This document shows positions 22,744-34,700 of a stretch of 64,000 nucleotides of DNA, in pieces (position 1 is the first letter of the stretch; the number at the start of each line of letters is the position of its first letter). The position numbers and the translations under genes are program-made. Location of the stretch: assembly GCA_009599575.1 (NCBI GenBank), contig VWND01000001.1, forward strand, positions 1,612,001 to 1,676,000. Reading direction: 5' to 3'. This stretch comes from Blumeriella jaapii. Its lineage: Eukaryota > Ascomycota > Leotiomycetes > Helotiales > Drepanopezizaceae. The notes beneath the pieces are model-generated. The model was not told where the DNA came from, did no database searches, and saw nothing but the letters and a program-made list of their open reading frames with translations.

Positions 22744-24021
22744 ATGCACTTTTCCTCGCTCATGCTAGCCATAGGGCTGCTGACACCGGCCCTGGCTCTT
22801 CCGGGCCCAAATCCGGCACCAACCACACCATCTACCTCGAGCCGTAAGCTACACACCACTCTTCACCTCAAGATCTCAGCCACTGACTCACGTCCAGCAG
22901 TCCCCAAGCCAGCCATCATATCCCCAGCAAAGTCTTGTCTCAACACGGTCTGCCTCGTCGAGCAAACCTACCCAGTCTGGGACCCTGTCTCCCACACCTG
23001 CATCTGCAGATGGAAAGGCCCATTCCCGGCCCCCGACGCCTGCGCCGACATGCTCTGCATCGCCGAACAGCACGTCGTGTACGACCAAGCCACCGGCACC
23101 TGCGGCTGCGAATGGATCGCCGGCTTCGGACCCTCCGCCGCCGTCACGGCCCGAGACGCGGCTGCGCCCGTCGATCCGGCCACGTGCCCAACCATCCGCT
23201 GCGCGACCGGCTATCACGCCGTCTACCAGCCCTCGCCGAAGCTCTGCACCTGCGAGCCGGACGCGCCCGATCCGGCGACGTGCCCGACCATCAAGTGCAC
23301 CGCGACGACGGAGCCGGTCTATCACCCCGAGACGAAGCGCTGCTCCTGCGAGCCGAAGGAGCCGGTGTGTCCCAACGTCATCTTCTGCGCCGCAGGCAGC
23401 CACAAGCGGCTCGATCCGAAGACGAAGAGGTGCGTCTGCGTGGTCACCAACCCCATCCCCACGACGTGTCCGCTGTTCAAGTGCGTGCAGGGCACGCACG
23501 TCGTCTACCACCCGGCGACCGACAAGTGCGCCTGCGAGACGGACTGCCCGGACCTGATGTGCATCGCGGAGCAGCGGCCGGTGTTCCAGCCGGCGAGCAG
23601 CAGCTGCAGCTGCCAGTGGATCCCGGGCCTGGAGCCGGGCGTGACCGCGCGGGACCTCGCCCGGTCCAGCGTCGCTCCCGCCCCGACCCGCCGGGCGTCC
23701 CGCGGCTGCAGAGGCATCTTCTGCATCGCAGAGCAGCACGCCGTCTTCAACGCCTCGGCGGGCCGGTGCGAGTGCGAGTGGATCCCCGGCCTCTCGCCGT
23801 CGCCGTCGCCGTCGCCGCTCGTCGCGCGCGCCAGCCTCAACCTCGAGCCCAGCCATCCGCCGACGGCGACGGCGACGGCGCCCCCACGCGCGATCCCCGG
23901 CCCTCCGCCGCCCCTCTGCGACGACACGTTCTGCCTCGCCGAGATGGAGCCCGTGTTCGACCCCGAGACGGGCGTGTGCGAGTGCCGGTGGCTCCCGGGC
24001 CTGGAGCCGGGGAGTGCCTAG
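22744..24021 (+). CDS. Secreted cysteine-rich protein with nine C-x4-C-x13/14-C-x-C modules
   Basis: Probably two exons, join(22744..22843,22898..24021), 407 residues. The 54-nt intron is in frame, and an alternative acceptor 3 nt downstream is equally possible. Signal peptide MHFSSLMLAIGLLTPALA. Nine modules follow, each about 28-50 residues apart, with two Cys, about 14 residues centred on a V(Y/F)xP or similar, and CxC. Five (modules 1, 2, 7, 8, 9) carry CLVEQ/CIAEQ/CLAEM and end CxCxW, four of them with WI(P/A)G or WLPG. The middle four (3-6) have TCPTIKC-like starts and end CxCE or CVCV. No transmembrane helix, GPI signal or catalytic domain is seen. I do not recognise the family. Likely extracellular or cell-wall, disulfide-rich; function unknown. 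High GC and Pro/Ala-rich linkers. Confidence 0.85.
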   Translation: MHFSSLMLAIGLLTPALALPGPNPAPTTPSTSSRKLHTTLHLKISATDSRPAVPKPAIISPAKSCLNTVCLVEQTYPVWDPVSHTCICRWKGPFPAPDACADMLCIAEQHVVYDQATGTCGCEWIAGFGPSAAVTARDAAAPVDPATCPTIRCATGYHAVYQPSPKLCTCEPDAPDPATCPTIKCTATTEPVYHPETKRCSCEPKEPVCPNVIFCAAGSHKRLDPKTKRCVCVVTNPIPTTCPLFKCVQGTHVVYHPATDKCACETDCPDLMCIAEQRPVFQPASSSCSCQWIPGLEPGVTARDLARSSVAPAPTRRASRGCRGIFCIAEQHAVFNASAGRCECEWIPGLSPSPSPSPLVARASLNLEPSHPPTATATAPPRAIPGPPPPLCDDTFCLAEMEPVFDPETGVCECRWLPGLEPGSA

Positions 24022-24648
24022 GCTGGTTCGCCCCGCGTGGCGAGGCGCGGGAGCCAGCAGGCTCGAGTGGCATCGTGTACGTAGAAGAGCAATTGAAATC
24101 GAACAGTGTCTCTCTCTCTCTCCCTCTTTTTTTTTTTTTGCTTTCGTTTTCGCAGATTCAGGATTGGAAGAAATGGATACCTGAGAGACTGAGAGTCTGA
24201 GAGACTGAGAAGCTTACTTGCTGTCCTACTGTGTGTATGTGTGTGTATGTGTGTGTGTATGTATATACCTATGTAAACATGTACAGTACATATGTATATA
24301 TGTACTGTAGATACTCGGGCCTGAGCTTGGCGTGGCTTGGCTTTGTTCAATGGAGTGTTTGTAGATGTGTGTATGTGTGTGGATATGTGTGTGTGTACTG
24401 TAAATATATAGATGTGTAAATATGTACATGTACACGCACATGGAAAAAGAAAAAGACAGAGAAAAAGAAACCACATCCTGGTCAACAACATATCGAGACA
24501 GCAGCAGCAGCAGCAGCAGGTCAGCCATCATATGTTCATCCGCTCAAGACTCGGCTCCACTCCGTCAAGACGATAGAACTCTCTCCTCACCCCTCCGATC
24601 CGCTACCGCGGCGAAGAAGAACACACCCCCTCCCCCCCCACCGCCCAA
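24022..24648. repeat. Intergenic with TG/TATG microsatellite and CAG repeat
   Basis: 3' flank of two convergent genes. Contains GTGTATGTGTG repeats at about 24230-24270 and 24365-24400, a GTACAGTACATATGTATATATGTACTGTA near-palindrome around 24281-24309, and CAG repeats at about 24500-24519. No gene. Confidence 0.8.
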
Positions 24649-26508
24649 CTACTGATAGCTCGCGGCCAGCACCTCCGGCAGCCGGGTCCTCAGATCCAGC
24701 AGACACTGGCCCAGCAGGCCGTTCGCCCACGCGAACCAGGCGCGGGTCCAGACGCGCGGGTCGAAGCAGTCGACCGACTCGTGCATCAGGCCGAGGCCGT
24801 CGGTGCTGCTCACCAGCTCCCGCAGCCCGGCCTCGATCTCGGCCGCGTCCGAGGTCGTGAGGATGCGCACGAGGCTCGCCATGGGCCAGGCCTGGCCCGG
24901 GCCGACGTGCGGGCCGCCGACGCTGCGGGTGGGGCGCGCGTCAGCGGGGTGGGTGCGCGCGGGGAGAGGGATGATGTAGAGATGTAGAGATGGAGGGAGG
25001 GGGGGGGGAGGAAGGGAGGGAGGGAGGGAAGAGAGGAAGAGAGGAGGATAGAAAGGAGGAGAGGAAGAAAGGGCTCAAACGCACGCGTTGATGACCGGCC
25101 CGCGCATGAAGTACGGGTTGTCCCTGCTCAGCACGAAGCGGCGGGTGTTCTGGTAGACGGCGTCGCTGACGTTCAGGTAGCCGAGGAGAGGCGCGCTGAG
25201 CAGGCTGGGGATGTTGGCGTCGTCCATGCGGTTCGCGGAGCCGAAGCCGTCGACCTCGAAGGCGTAGACCGGGCCGTGGACCGGGTCGGCCACGATGCCG
25301 TGCCGGCTGATGCCGGCCCGGACCCGGCCCGCGAAGCTGCGCATGTGGCGGGCGAGCTCGGCCCGCGTGCCGACGGCGGCCATGATGCCCGAGGCCGAGT
25401 CCAGGTAGCGGGAGAACATCATGTTGGCCGGGATGAAGAGCTGGTACGTCGTGCTGTACGCGTGTGGCGTCGGCTCAGCAAGAGACATCGACCGTCGTCG
25501 GCAAGGAAAAGGGGAGGGGAAAAGGGGAGGTCGGAAGAGGCCGAGAACTCACGCGTCGTCGCTGGGCCGGAATGCGGAGCGGATCAAGCCAGTGTCCTCC
25601 TGCACCGGGTGTCCGGTCCCAGCATTGGCGAGAGCCTCCGTGGCACTGGTCGTCTCTCTCATCCACGTGTACGGGCTGGCATTGACAGATCCATTCGCCG
25701 CGTACGTGCCAACCAGCAGCGCCTCCGTCGTGGCCAGGATCGTCTCGACGGCCGCCACCCACTGGAAGTTGCGGAAGAAGTCCACGTCGTTGGTCGCCTC
25801 GTAGTAGTTCGTCGAGATCGCGAGGAACGCGGCCAGGGAGTCGAGCTCGTACTTGCACTCAAAGACCGTGCTGTTCGGCGCGGCTGGCGTGAAGACGTCG
25901 GGTTTCGCCTGGTTCGGCGTAGGGTCGAGTCCCGATTCCACCGGCGGCTGGAAAGAGTTGCAGTGAGGCGCCTGGTTGATGTAGCGCGCTTGCAAGTTGA
26001 TCACCCCGCGGTAGAGACTGGCGATGGAGTCGTGTCCCGGGTCGGCTTTGAGCAGCGACAAGTAGCTCTGCATCTGGTTTGCGGAGTCTCGCAGCCACAT
26101 CGCCTTCACCACAGTCAGCCCGCTCGATGCTAGCCAAGGTGCACGAAGAACCCCGGTGGCGCTCACATTGATATCTCCCGTGATCAGAAAGGTCAACTCC
26201 TCCTTCGAATTGTTCCTCGCGAAGCCCCTCCACCGGACGGCCGTGTCGAGCGAGTTCGGAAAGGCATTCTCGAAGATCCTATACAAGTCTGGATCCTTGA
26301 TGACGGACTTCATGTCCACGATCGTCTCCTCCACCACCGACGAGTTGAAGGTCCGACACGCCGGATCCGGCCGCATGTAAGAAAGCTGATACCTCCCCGA
26401 GCTGAACGGCGCGTGTCGTTGCCGCGAGTACGAGTAGTCGGGACATTGCGCTATCACCACGGCAGCGACTGCCAACACTCGCACGCTCAAGGCAATCATT
26501 GTCTGCAT
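24649..26508 (-). CDS. Secreted glycoside hydrolase family 125 (Mug157-like exo-alpha-1,6-mannosidase)
   Basis: Three exons, complement(join(24649..24922,25085..25453,25553..26508)), 532 residues, phases consistent. Signal peptide [22 protein letters not shown]125 landmarks: [67 protein letters not shown] [32 protein letters not shown] [64 protein letters not shown] [22 protein letters not shown] and HESVDCFDP. The enzyme removes alpha-1,6-linked mannose from glycans; the signal peptide suggests a secretory-pathway or wall location. Several N-x-S/T sites. One intron (24923-25084) holds purine repeats. The family call is firm. Confidence 0.93.
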
Positions 26509-27481
26509 CTCGAGATGGGATGTCTCTCTGGCTGCCCGATGTGCAGAAAGATGGCTTGCGCCGTGAGTGTACGGTCGTCCGAGTGAGTACTAATTATGTT
26601 GTGGCAAAGCTTTGAGTTTGGCGCTGAAGGAACACACATACAAGGGGCTCTCCCACCTCCCGGAAAAAAAACAACGCAGCTTCAAGATATGTGATATGTC
26701 CACCCACTCACCTCCCTTGGTACATAGATTGGAGTGTCGTAGAGGCCATCCCCGCAGGGAAGACCTGACTTCTAGGCCTTGCATGCAGTTTTCACTGACT
26801 TGCGAGAGCCTAACCGTCAGCCTCTAGCCCTGAAAGATCTATCTAAGACGGAAGTCCAAGGCTCTCGCAAGCGAACGCCTAGAACTCCACTCAACACAAG
26901 GAAAGGTGGCGATGGAACGACGTCTTTCTCCTCTCGTACAGTCTACCCCGACGTGCAAACGAAGTCGCGCAAGATTAAACGAGCAATGCATACTGATTTA
27001 TGACTTTCGCGGTCAGGTACAGAATGGTCCTGCCTTCCTAGCCCGTACCCCGCGTTAAATCCCTGTCCCATTAAGATATTTTGCTCAAGTACTTTCCCCC
27101 GCTTTTGGCATCTCGTGGGTGAGTGATGCAAGATGCACTTCCAAACAAACAAACAGCCAAGCGCGAGGTAGGACCACGATACCCTGTGCTCGTGCTGTCA
27201 TGTGCAAGCAGAACATGGCCCCAGCGGTCATTTGGTCCTCCCAATGCGCAGTCGATGAAAACAACATTGTAGGCGAGAGTAGGAAGAGGAGTGTTTGCTA
27301 CAAGCGCTTTGGGGATCTCTCGACCAAGTCCAAACGGGAATTGGCGTTGATTCTCGCTTGGACCCGGGGCGGAGGGTCCGAGCGCGTGTTTTCTTTCGTT
27401 GTCAAATGTATCCGGCTTCGCTTGTGGAATACTCCCATGGCTCCCACGCCGACGTGTTACCTCCCTCTCATGAAACCTAGC
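26509..27481. other. Intergenic, about 1 kb
   Basis: GH125 promoter and phytochrome 3' flank. A pair of inverted GCGAGAGCCT/AGGCTCTCGC strings lies near 26801-26870 (cttgcgagagcc ... ggctctcgcaag), able to form a hairpin with a loop of about 50 nt. No gene is seen. Confidence 0.45.
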
Positions 27482-30400
27482 TCAAGCTACGAACCATCCG
27501 CCTTTCTCCCATTGCCCGGGTACATACGTGGTTTCTCTCTTCAATTCCGGATATCGTATCCCCTTGAGTAGGATATCAAGACGTTTGAAGTCGATGGGTT
27601 TCAAGATCCAGGCATCAAAGCTTTGTCACCTAGTTAGTTTGCAAGAACACGACTGCGTGATGTTCAGACGTACCCGCTCCGCACGTATTCAGACCGCTTC
27701 TCCTCCGCCAGCGAAGCCGAAACTGCAATAATAGGCACCCTGGGGCGAGATGCCCGCAACTCCTCGCGCTCCCCTTCGTGTTGGCGAATCATCCTCGTCG
27801 AGAGCATACCATCCACAAGCGGCATCTGGATGTCCATCAAAATCACGTCTACATTCCTAGGGTTCAGCGTGAAGCGATCGTGGCACTCCTGCCCATCATT
27901 CACATGCTCTACTCCGTGACCCAGCTTCGCCAGTCTCCTTGTGAGAAGTCTGGCGTTGACTGGATTGTCTTCGGCGATGAGAACTGATAGAACCTCCCTC
28001 GGGTGCTCGCCTAACTCGGCCATGCTCGGGAAAGGATAGCTGGCTGTAACACTACTGGGGGGGTCGGAGGCGCTGCCACCTGCCTGGCTTCCAGGCGATG
28101 CCAGAATTGACTGTTCTCCTCCTGGCGACGGCAGCAAAGTACGATGCATCATGGCTGATGTGGAGTCGATTTGTAGCCTATCGAGTTCTACTCTCGGTGT
28201 TGATACCATCATTGTTGCACTACTCGTGTCGGACGTCGCTTTGAGCATATCCTTGGCCTGGGGGTCGATCAACGGGGACATGCGAGGCGGCGAGGCAGGG
28301 CCTACTTTTGCATGTTCGAAGGGCAGCTCGATGCCGAATATCGTGCCTTTTCCCAGTTCACTTTTGACACGAATCTGACCCTTCATGTTCTTGACGTAAC
28401 GGGCGACAACGGCAAGTCCTACACCCAGTGATTGGTCTTCCGTATAGTTAGATGTTGTTCGCCTGACAGATTGTCCTCATCTATGACTTGTTCAAAGTCC
28501 CGAAATAGTTCCTGAAAGTGGTTTGTAAACGTGAACTTCAAGAAGGGGCTCCTGCCAGCTTACATCTAGTTGCCTTTCACTCATGCCATTGCCTGCATCT
28601 TGAATAGTTATACAAACCAGAGAGTTAGACTGCTTAGTCTCTACGGAACGGATATCGACTTTAATACCACCCTTGACGGAATGCTGGAAGGCGTTGCTGG
28701 CAATATTTGACAAAACCTGACGGAGGCGCAAAGCATCTCCTTTAACCATCACAGGTATACCTGGATGGGTAGAGAATGTCAAGTCGAGGTTCTTCCTTAT
28801 GGCTTCCTTTCTGAACTGATTAATGACATCCGAGACAGTTATTCCGAGATCGAACACCTCGTCTGGGGAATTGATTGGCCCGTCTTCAGCCTTCGTGAGG
28901 TTTAATAGGTCGTCAATGACATAAATGAGAGACCTGGAGGCTTTGTGAGCCTTGCCCAGGATGTCTCTCGTCGTCTCGTCCACGGGATTTTCTAGAGCCA
29001 TCTCGAGATAGTTGACAATAGCATTCAACGGCGTTCGTACTTCGTGCGACGAATTGCGAATAAGAAGCCTTGTCATGCGATCGTTCTGGCCAGCTGCATC
29101 TTTTTGCCGCCATATCTCAATGAATCTGCCATAGAGCAAGCTCAGCACCGAAGCAGTCTCCATTTGGTCCTCTGTCCAGTCTTTACTCAGCCCAGCAACT
29201 GTCTCAGTCCAGCGCTTGAAACTCATTCGCGGCTCGAGATACTCAGTCCCAGCTCTCTTGATTTTCTCGTACGGATTCCCAGCCCACCGAATCTCGCGTA
29301 ATTGGCCCTTTCGAAAAAATACCATAAAGTCGTTGCCAAAGGCGTTGAGAGGGATCACCAGACATCCGGAGATGCTATGGATTCCTAACCGGAGTCAGTT
29401 CTGTTTCTGAGCTTTGAGATTACTTCGAGTGGAAAGAGCCCTGCTCAGACCAGGATGGTACAGCGTTCCAATTGATGAGAAGCATTTCTGCCAAGAGCAT
29501 TCCGTACCTGGAGGAAACTTGATATCAGGAAAGTCCGCATTGACACTCTGCGACGCAGTGACTGTCGTGAATCGACGATGTTGCAAGTAAGCAAGCATCG
29601 CCAATGCCTCCCTGTACGGATCCAGCTTTCCGATAGCTCGCGCTTCTCCTTGAATGCTGAGCAGACCAAATCCAGCATCAAAGATTCGTAGTAAATCAGC
29701 CGAGGAAGCGGCAATGAAACCCGCGGGGTGCTGCGTGGGAGGTGCTCGCTCTGGTGGTCTTCTGGCTTCAAGTCGTTGCACCATGAGGAGACGCTGGATG
29801 TTTGTAGCTGCACATTCTCCGATATTCCGACACAGCTCGCGAATTGGAAGGGGAATCCGTATGCCGAGATCGCCATAGCCGTGGCATGCTACCAATCCCC
29901 AGAGATCGTCATCGATGACTATGGATACTGACACTAGGTGTCGAGAGGTAAGTGAAAGATTCCGGGGCAAAATCTTGAGGCCAGAAGGTTTTGGGGGATG
30001 TTCGGACTGGTGTTTAATTTGAAAAAAGCACAAAATTCACGTACTCGATGACCGAACACCCATATTGCTTAGGTATTTGAGGTGTATCGGAGAAATTCCT
30101 CGTAGATATGAGTGGCTTAGATCAAGAGCTGCCGAGCATCTTAGCTAGTTTCCCCCAGCAGAGCAATGGCATTAGGCACACTTACGAACGGCGAAAGCCT
30201 CTTTATCACGGCAGACCTATCAAAACGCTTAGTACATTGTGGAGCAAACTGTACACTGTACTGAATGGGGGCATTACCAGACGGGCAGTCTCCGCATCAC
30301 GATCATACAGAATGCGAATTCTGTTGATCTTGTAAAGCGCACGAGCTTGCTGCGGGATGTCGGACGCCGGGAAGTGAAGACCTCTGAAAAGGTCGAGACT

Positions 30401-31750
30401 AGCTTTTGGGTTCACCAGCTCTGCTTCCACGCAGCCGTTCTTGTCCGAGTCGAAGCGGTAGAACATGACTCGGTGGAATCCTGTAAGGTCGGATATGATG
30501 CCAACAACAATGTCCATAACATTCTGCACAGACTTGGCTTCAGATAGCTGTGACTGAGCCTGGTTCATTGCATTGAACAAGCTCATTGAGGTAACCTCCG
30601 GTCGCTTCCCCTTCCGCGCGAGCTGCAGTACCCTGAGTGGTGCACTTTCACTCGTCGTGCTCTTGAGCCTCTCTATGGGACAAACGTCGATATCAACAGT
30701 TTGTACAGGCTCCTTGGGTAAGGTCTTGTCCGAGTACTGATCTACGAGATGGAAGACATCGTGGTACTCCTCGAACTCGAGTATGATTAAGTCTGTGGTT
30801 CCTTTAGAGATGTGGAGAGCGCACCACAGCTCTCTGAACGTTCTATCTGGTAGCGATATACGGACAGAGAACACTTCAAGATGAGTGTCTTCAGTCGTTT
30901 TAGAGACAGATGCTTCGACGAGAGCGTGATTGATCCGCTCTATCAGATCCTCGCGAGACTCAGCGTCGAGAATGTCCACGAAGGATTCCAAGCCGAACAA
31001 CTGTTCCGGACTCCGTTCCAACACTAGCCGCGAGTTCTCGCTAGCAATCCGCACTTCGAGATTGCCATCTTTGGAGTACTTGAGCGCAAGCAGAACTCCG
31101 TACTGTTGAATGACTCCTGGTGTATGGATTGGCTCGTCTTCACACCGATGAAACTTTCGCTGTGAGGGTTTGGATATGATGCCATGGAAAACACCTGGTG
31201 GTCCCTCTGTGGCAGGGACTAGCTGCGTCCGTTCTGTTATCCATCTCTGGTGAGCTTCATCACTCCCACTCGAGTCCGGAGTGTCTGAATCGCGGAGATC
31301 GGGAGATAGCCTTCTGATGGCGTTTTCTGGCGGTACTGGGAGCCACTTCAAGAAGATTAGCCTTGCACTATACAACTTCTTGATATGCTGGGACGGTCTT
31401 GAGATCTAGGTTCCAAAAACACGTCTTCAGAGCCGGATCTTAAAGCATTGGAGGAAAGCGCAACTTCTTGTACGCACAGGAGGCGGCAAATACGGTGGTG
31501 AGATAGTGTCCTCGGGTTTCGGCGAGGGTCCAATACCTGATTTCCCTTCTTCCATCTCGACCTGATAGTCTGCAGCTCTATGCGGTAGTTCTACATGACC
31601 AGCACTGATGGTAGTATGTCCGGTTGAATCGTCCGGTCTTCGGGTCGACCCTGTTTCCCCCACGAGGTTGCGGATAGGGAATATTCGCTCCACCGTGAAG
31701 TCGTCAGACGACAAAAACACTACAGGTTTCGGAGGATCTAGATTTGACAT
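27482..31750 (-). CDS. Fungal phytochrome (FphA-type) hybrid histidine kinase, one apparent frame break
   Basis: Eight exons: 31478-31750, 30278-31345, 30186-30216 (31-nt microexon), 30045-30128, 29508-29933, 28564-29384, 27674-28511, 27482-27620 (minus strand). With one base added within about 28460-28495 the model closes at 1,226 residues. Order: variable N-terminus; PAS with the biliverdin-ligating Cys in FHRCEDEPIHTPG (about residue 159); GAF with FHRVMFYRFD, PASDIPQQARALY and SPIHLKYLSNMG; PHY with DDDLWGLVACHGYG; HisKA with phospho-acceptor His in NSSHEVRTPLNA (about 741); HATPase; receiver with AEDNP, VILMDIQMP and KPIDFKRL. No GAF Cys, fitting a biliverdin chromophore. It should sense red/far-red light and start a phosphorelay. 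The frame break lies between ELFRDFEQVIDE and SLGVGLAVVARY. Confidence 0.9.
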
Positions 31751-34700
31751 CGTCTAGCATTTTTGGGGCTTGGGAGTCGTCCGGCTAAGTCAGCTCTCTG
31801 TCGTCTTCCGGCGTCTGCTATCTTGAGACTCTGTTTCTGAGGATGAACGAGATTGAATGTCAGCTTGACTTTTTTTCCCGGTGTTCCGCAGGACTCGGAG
31901 TCCAAGCTGTGTGGCTGACAGGGTCAGGCCACCATCTCGCGACTCACTGGACGGGATTCAACAATCGCATACGATGTACTGTGGAGCATGTATGGATCCA
32001 GAGCTTTGCAGGCTTGCAGTGACTCGTAGGCCAGTGGACCAGGGCACCCAGCGTCCCTGCGTCTGTCAATTGGAGCACCTCTACTTGCAAAGTTACGCCG
32101 TTCGTTCGCTGAGAGTTGTTCTGACATGTGTGGAGAGCGTTTCCTGTCAACTTGAGCGCTTCTGCTCAGAACGATCGATTCGTGAGAGCGTCAGACCTAG
32201 ACTCAAGTCATACAACTGTCGCGCATCTCCTTCTGAGCCCAGAGGTGAAAGAATAGCAGACTTTTACCTCAAACTCAAACATGCCGAAAAGATTGCCATC
32301 TGGCTTTCCGCACAACCTAATCGTTGGCAACGCCGTTGATCAGAAGTTTGAAAGCTCAAGTGCTTCCAGGTTCAAGGCAATCAGTTCGGTAAGATAGTTT
32401 CCTACGTCCCCGCTTCTTCTTCTTCTTCTTCTTCTTCTTTCCTCTTCTTCTCATAGCAATCAAAAAGGTTTGAATGCAAGGTTCGGTGCAGCGCAAAGAC
32501 TCTGCTGTACATCTGAGCGATTGTGCTTTGATCAGAGTTTAAAGCAACAGCGCCGATCCATGGCAGTTTGCCGTAGCCTCCCGGGCTGTGGCAGTACTGT
32601 GGCTCCGGTAAACAAAAACAACTCAAAATGTCACGGGTCGCAAGATCAATACTCACATAGCAGTACTTATCCTAGCATTTCTTTTCCCTGCCACTTGGCT
32701 CTGGGCACCAAGTCCCTGGTTTCGATTGTAGAGGAGGTTTTCTCCATGTGCGGCGATCGGCCCGATCTAAAATGAAACCCCATCATGTTCTTCTCCGTTG
32801 TTGACGATGATTATTCGGGAGTATGAATATGTAGTCGTTGAGGTCTTTGGTGCCTCCGTTCATTTCTCCTTCGTAGGCTCCGTTCGCCGACCGAACCTTA
32901 TCAGATTTAGTTGGGTCACCTGAAACAATTATCAATTTTGGTGCATTGCAAACAGCCCTAGTTCTACTTGTTTCGAAGATCGCTACTCGTTCTCTTCTGC
33001 GACTGAGGTTGCAAGCAATAGGAAATGACTGTGGCGATATAAGAGCCGGAACCAAGCAAGTGAGTTATCGTACCTTAGGTAGGTAGGCAGTGTAGCTTCT
33101 GTCGATACTAGCTGGCAAGCTAGGAGGGAGAGAATGCCAGTGATTGCTGGTTGTGTTGGTTGAATTCTAGGCGTGAGTTCGTTGGTAAACTGGACAAAAA
33201 AACTGTTTAGATGGTCGGGCGAAGCAGCAGAGGCACGTTCTTCGGGCTTTCGGAGAAATAGGGGGGCTGTATGTCATATCAAATGATGTGTAATCACTCG
33301 ATTCGAAGATATCCAAGCAAGTATTCCATGGATTTCGACTACCAACAGCTAAATCCATGTCTGTCATCTGGAACGAAAGTCTTGCCTCGCTGCCGATAGC
33401 TTCTCTTTGGAAATCAAAAAGGCAAAAAAAATGTGTGGGTGCCTGCGAGATTGTCCCGGAGAAGCATCTCATTTGCCAATTGACATCAAATTCGAAACGT
33501 ATTGCTCGACACATCGCAATTTTCTGTTGTGTTAGTCATCACGACTACTTACAATTGAGAGCGATGCACATGAGTACCTACAGTATTTCTAGTATGCTTG
33601 AAATCATCTTAGATTGCCCATGTATCAGCTTCTGATACGATGCCAAAATAAGACATGCGTTGATTAGGCAGGTACGCTGAAGCGTTTCCTGCATTGCGCG
33701 GGGAGAATGAAACTGATGGTATGAGATACAAGTACAGTGTTAATCTGGAGTAACTACCTCACTACTGGCTGCAACTGAATCAAGTTGATCTGATCTGGTC
33801 AGGTCACTGTTACTAGAGATATTAGTAAAAACACACGGTCATCTGACTAATTGCACAAGGTACTTCGGTAGTTAGTGAACACAAAAGTTCCTTAACCAAG
33901 GGTATAGACAGCTTTCGAGTCTTCATGTTAGTAGACACACTCCGAGTGAGCCCCACTACTCCGGGTCAATACTTGAAAGCTGTCGAGTGCTGAAGTTCTC
34001 AAGTCTCTCAATGACAGAAAGGTTGGTTCCTCCAATCTCTACTCTATCTCTATGTAATAAGTCAGAGGTAGCTCAGGCTATTCTGGCAGAACGTATTGAA
34101 GAAAATGGTATTCCAGTGAACAATCATGTGACCAATCAGGAAAAAGATTTTTTGGGCAGTATAGCTGCGCGCACTTTTGTTATACGTATAAGGTAGCTCT
34201 AATATTGCAGATCAACTAAGCTTGTTGCTTTTGACCTACTTTCATCGAGTCATCCTAAAATAATATTTAAAGTCTATGCTATATCGAAAATGCCGTTCTT
34301 CTAGTATTTCTTCCAAGGTTTCAAGATTATCTCAGGTAATAATTTAAAATTTCGATTCCAATTGCGCTGCGACAGTGTGAGTGACTTTCAGAACAGAGAC
34401 CCCCAGAATGAATCACGAAGTCAAAGCTGTACTGTAGATTTGATAAATCCGAATGTCTGTACGGTAAACCCCAAGAGAATTATACGACCGACCTGACGAA
34501 GTCAAACTTGACCTCTGATCGTTGCATTCGAATAGGAGCAAGCCGTTGGGATTGAGACTTCAATCTTTCACCGTACCATTGCCGTGCTTAAGTTCTATAC
34601 TCATAAGATGGCATCCACCAGACACTGACATGAGCAATACTGAGTCAAAAGAGAATGATCGAGACAAGTCCGGGCTAATCCCCGGACGTAGCAGAGCGTA

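Noticed and set aside
22888..24200. 322-codon minus and 421-codon plus frames overlapping the Cys-module gene
   Set aside because: GC-rich shadow frames; the frame with the signal peptide and regular Cys spacing is the real one.
31881..32339. 152-codon plus-strand frame upstream of the phytochrome gene
   Set aside because: No ATG at its head and no family likeness; probably chance.
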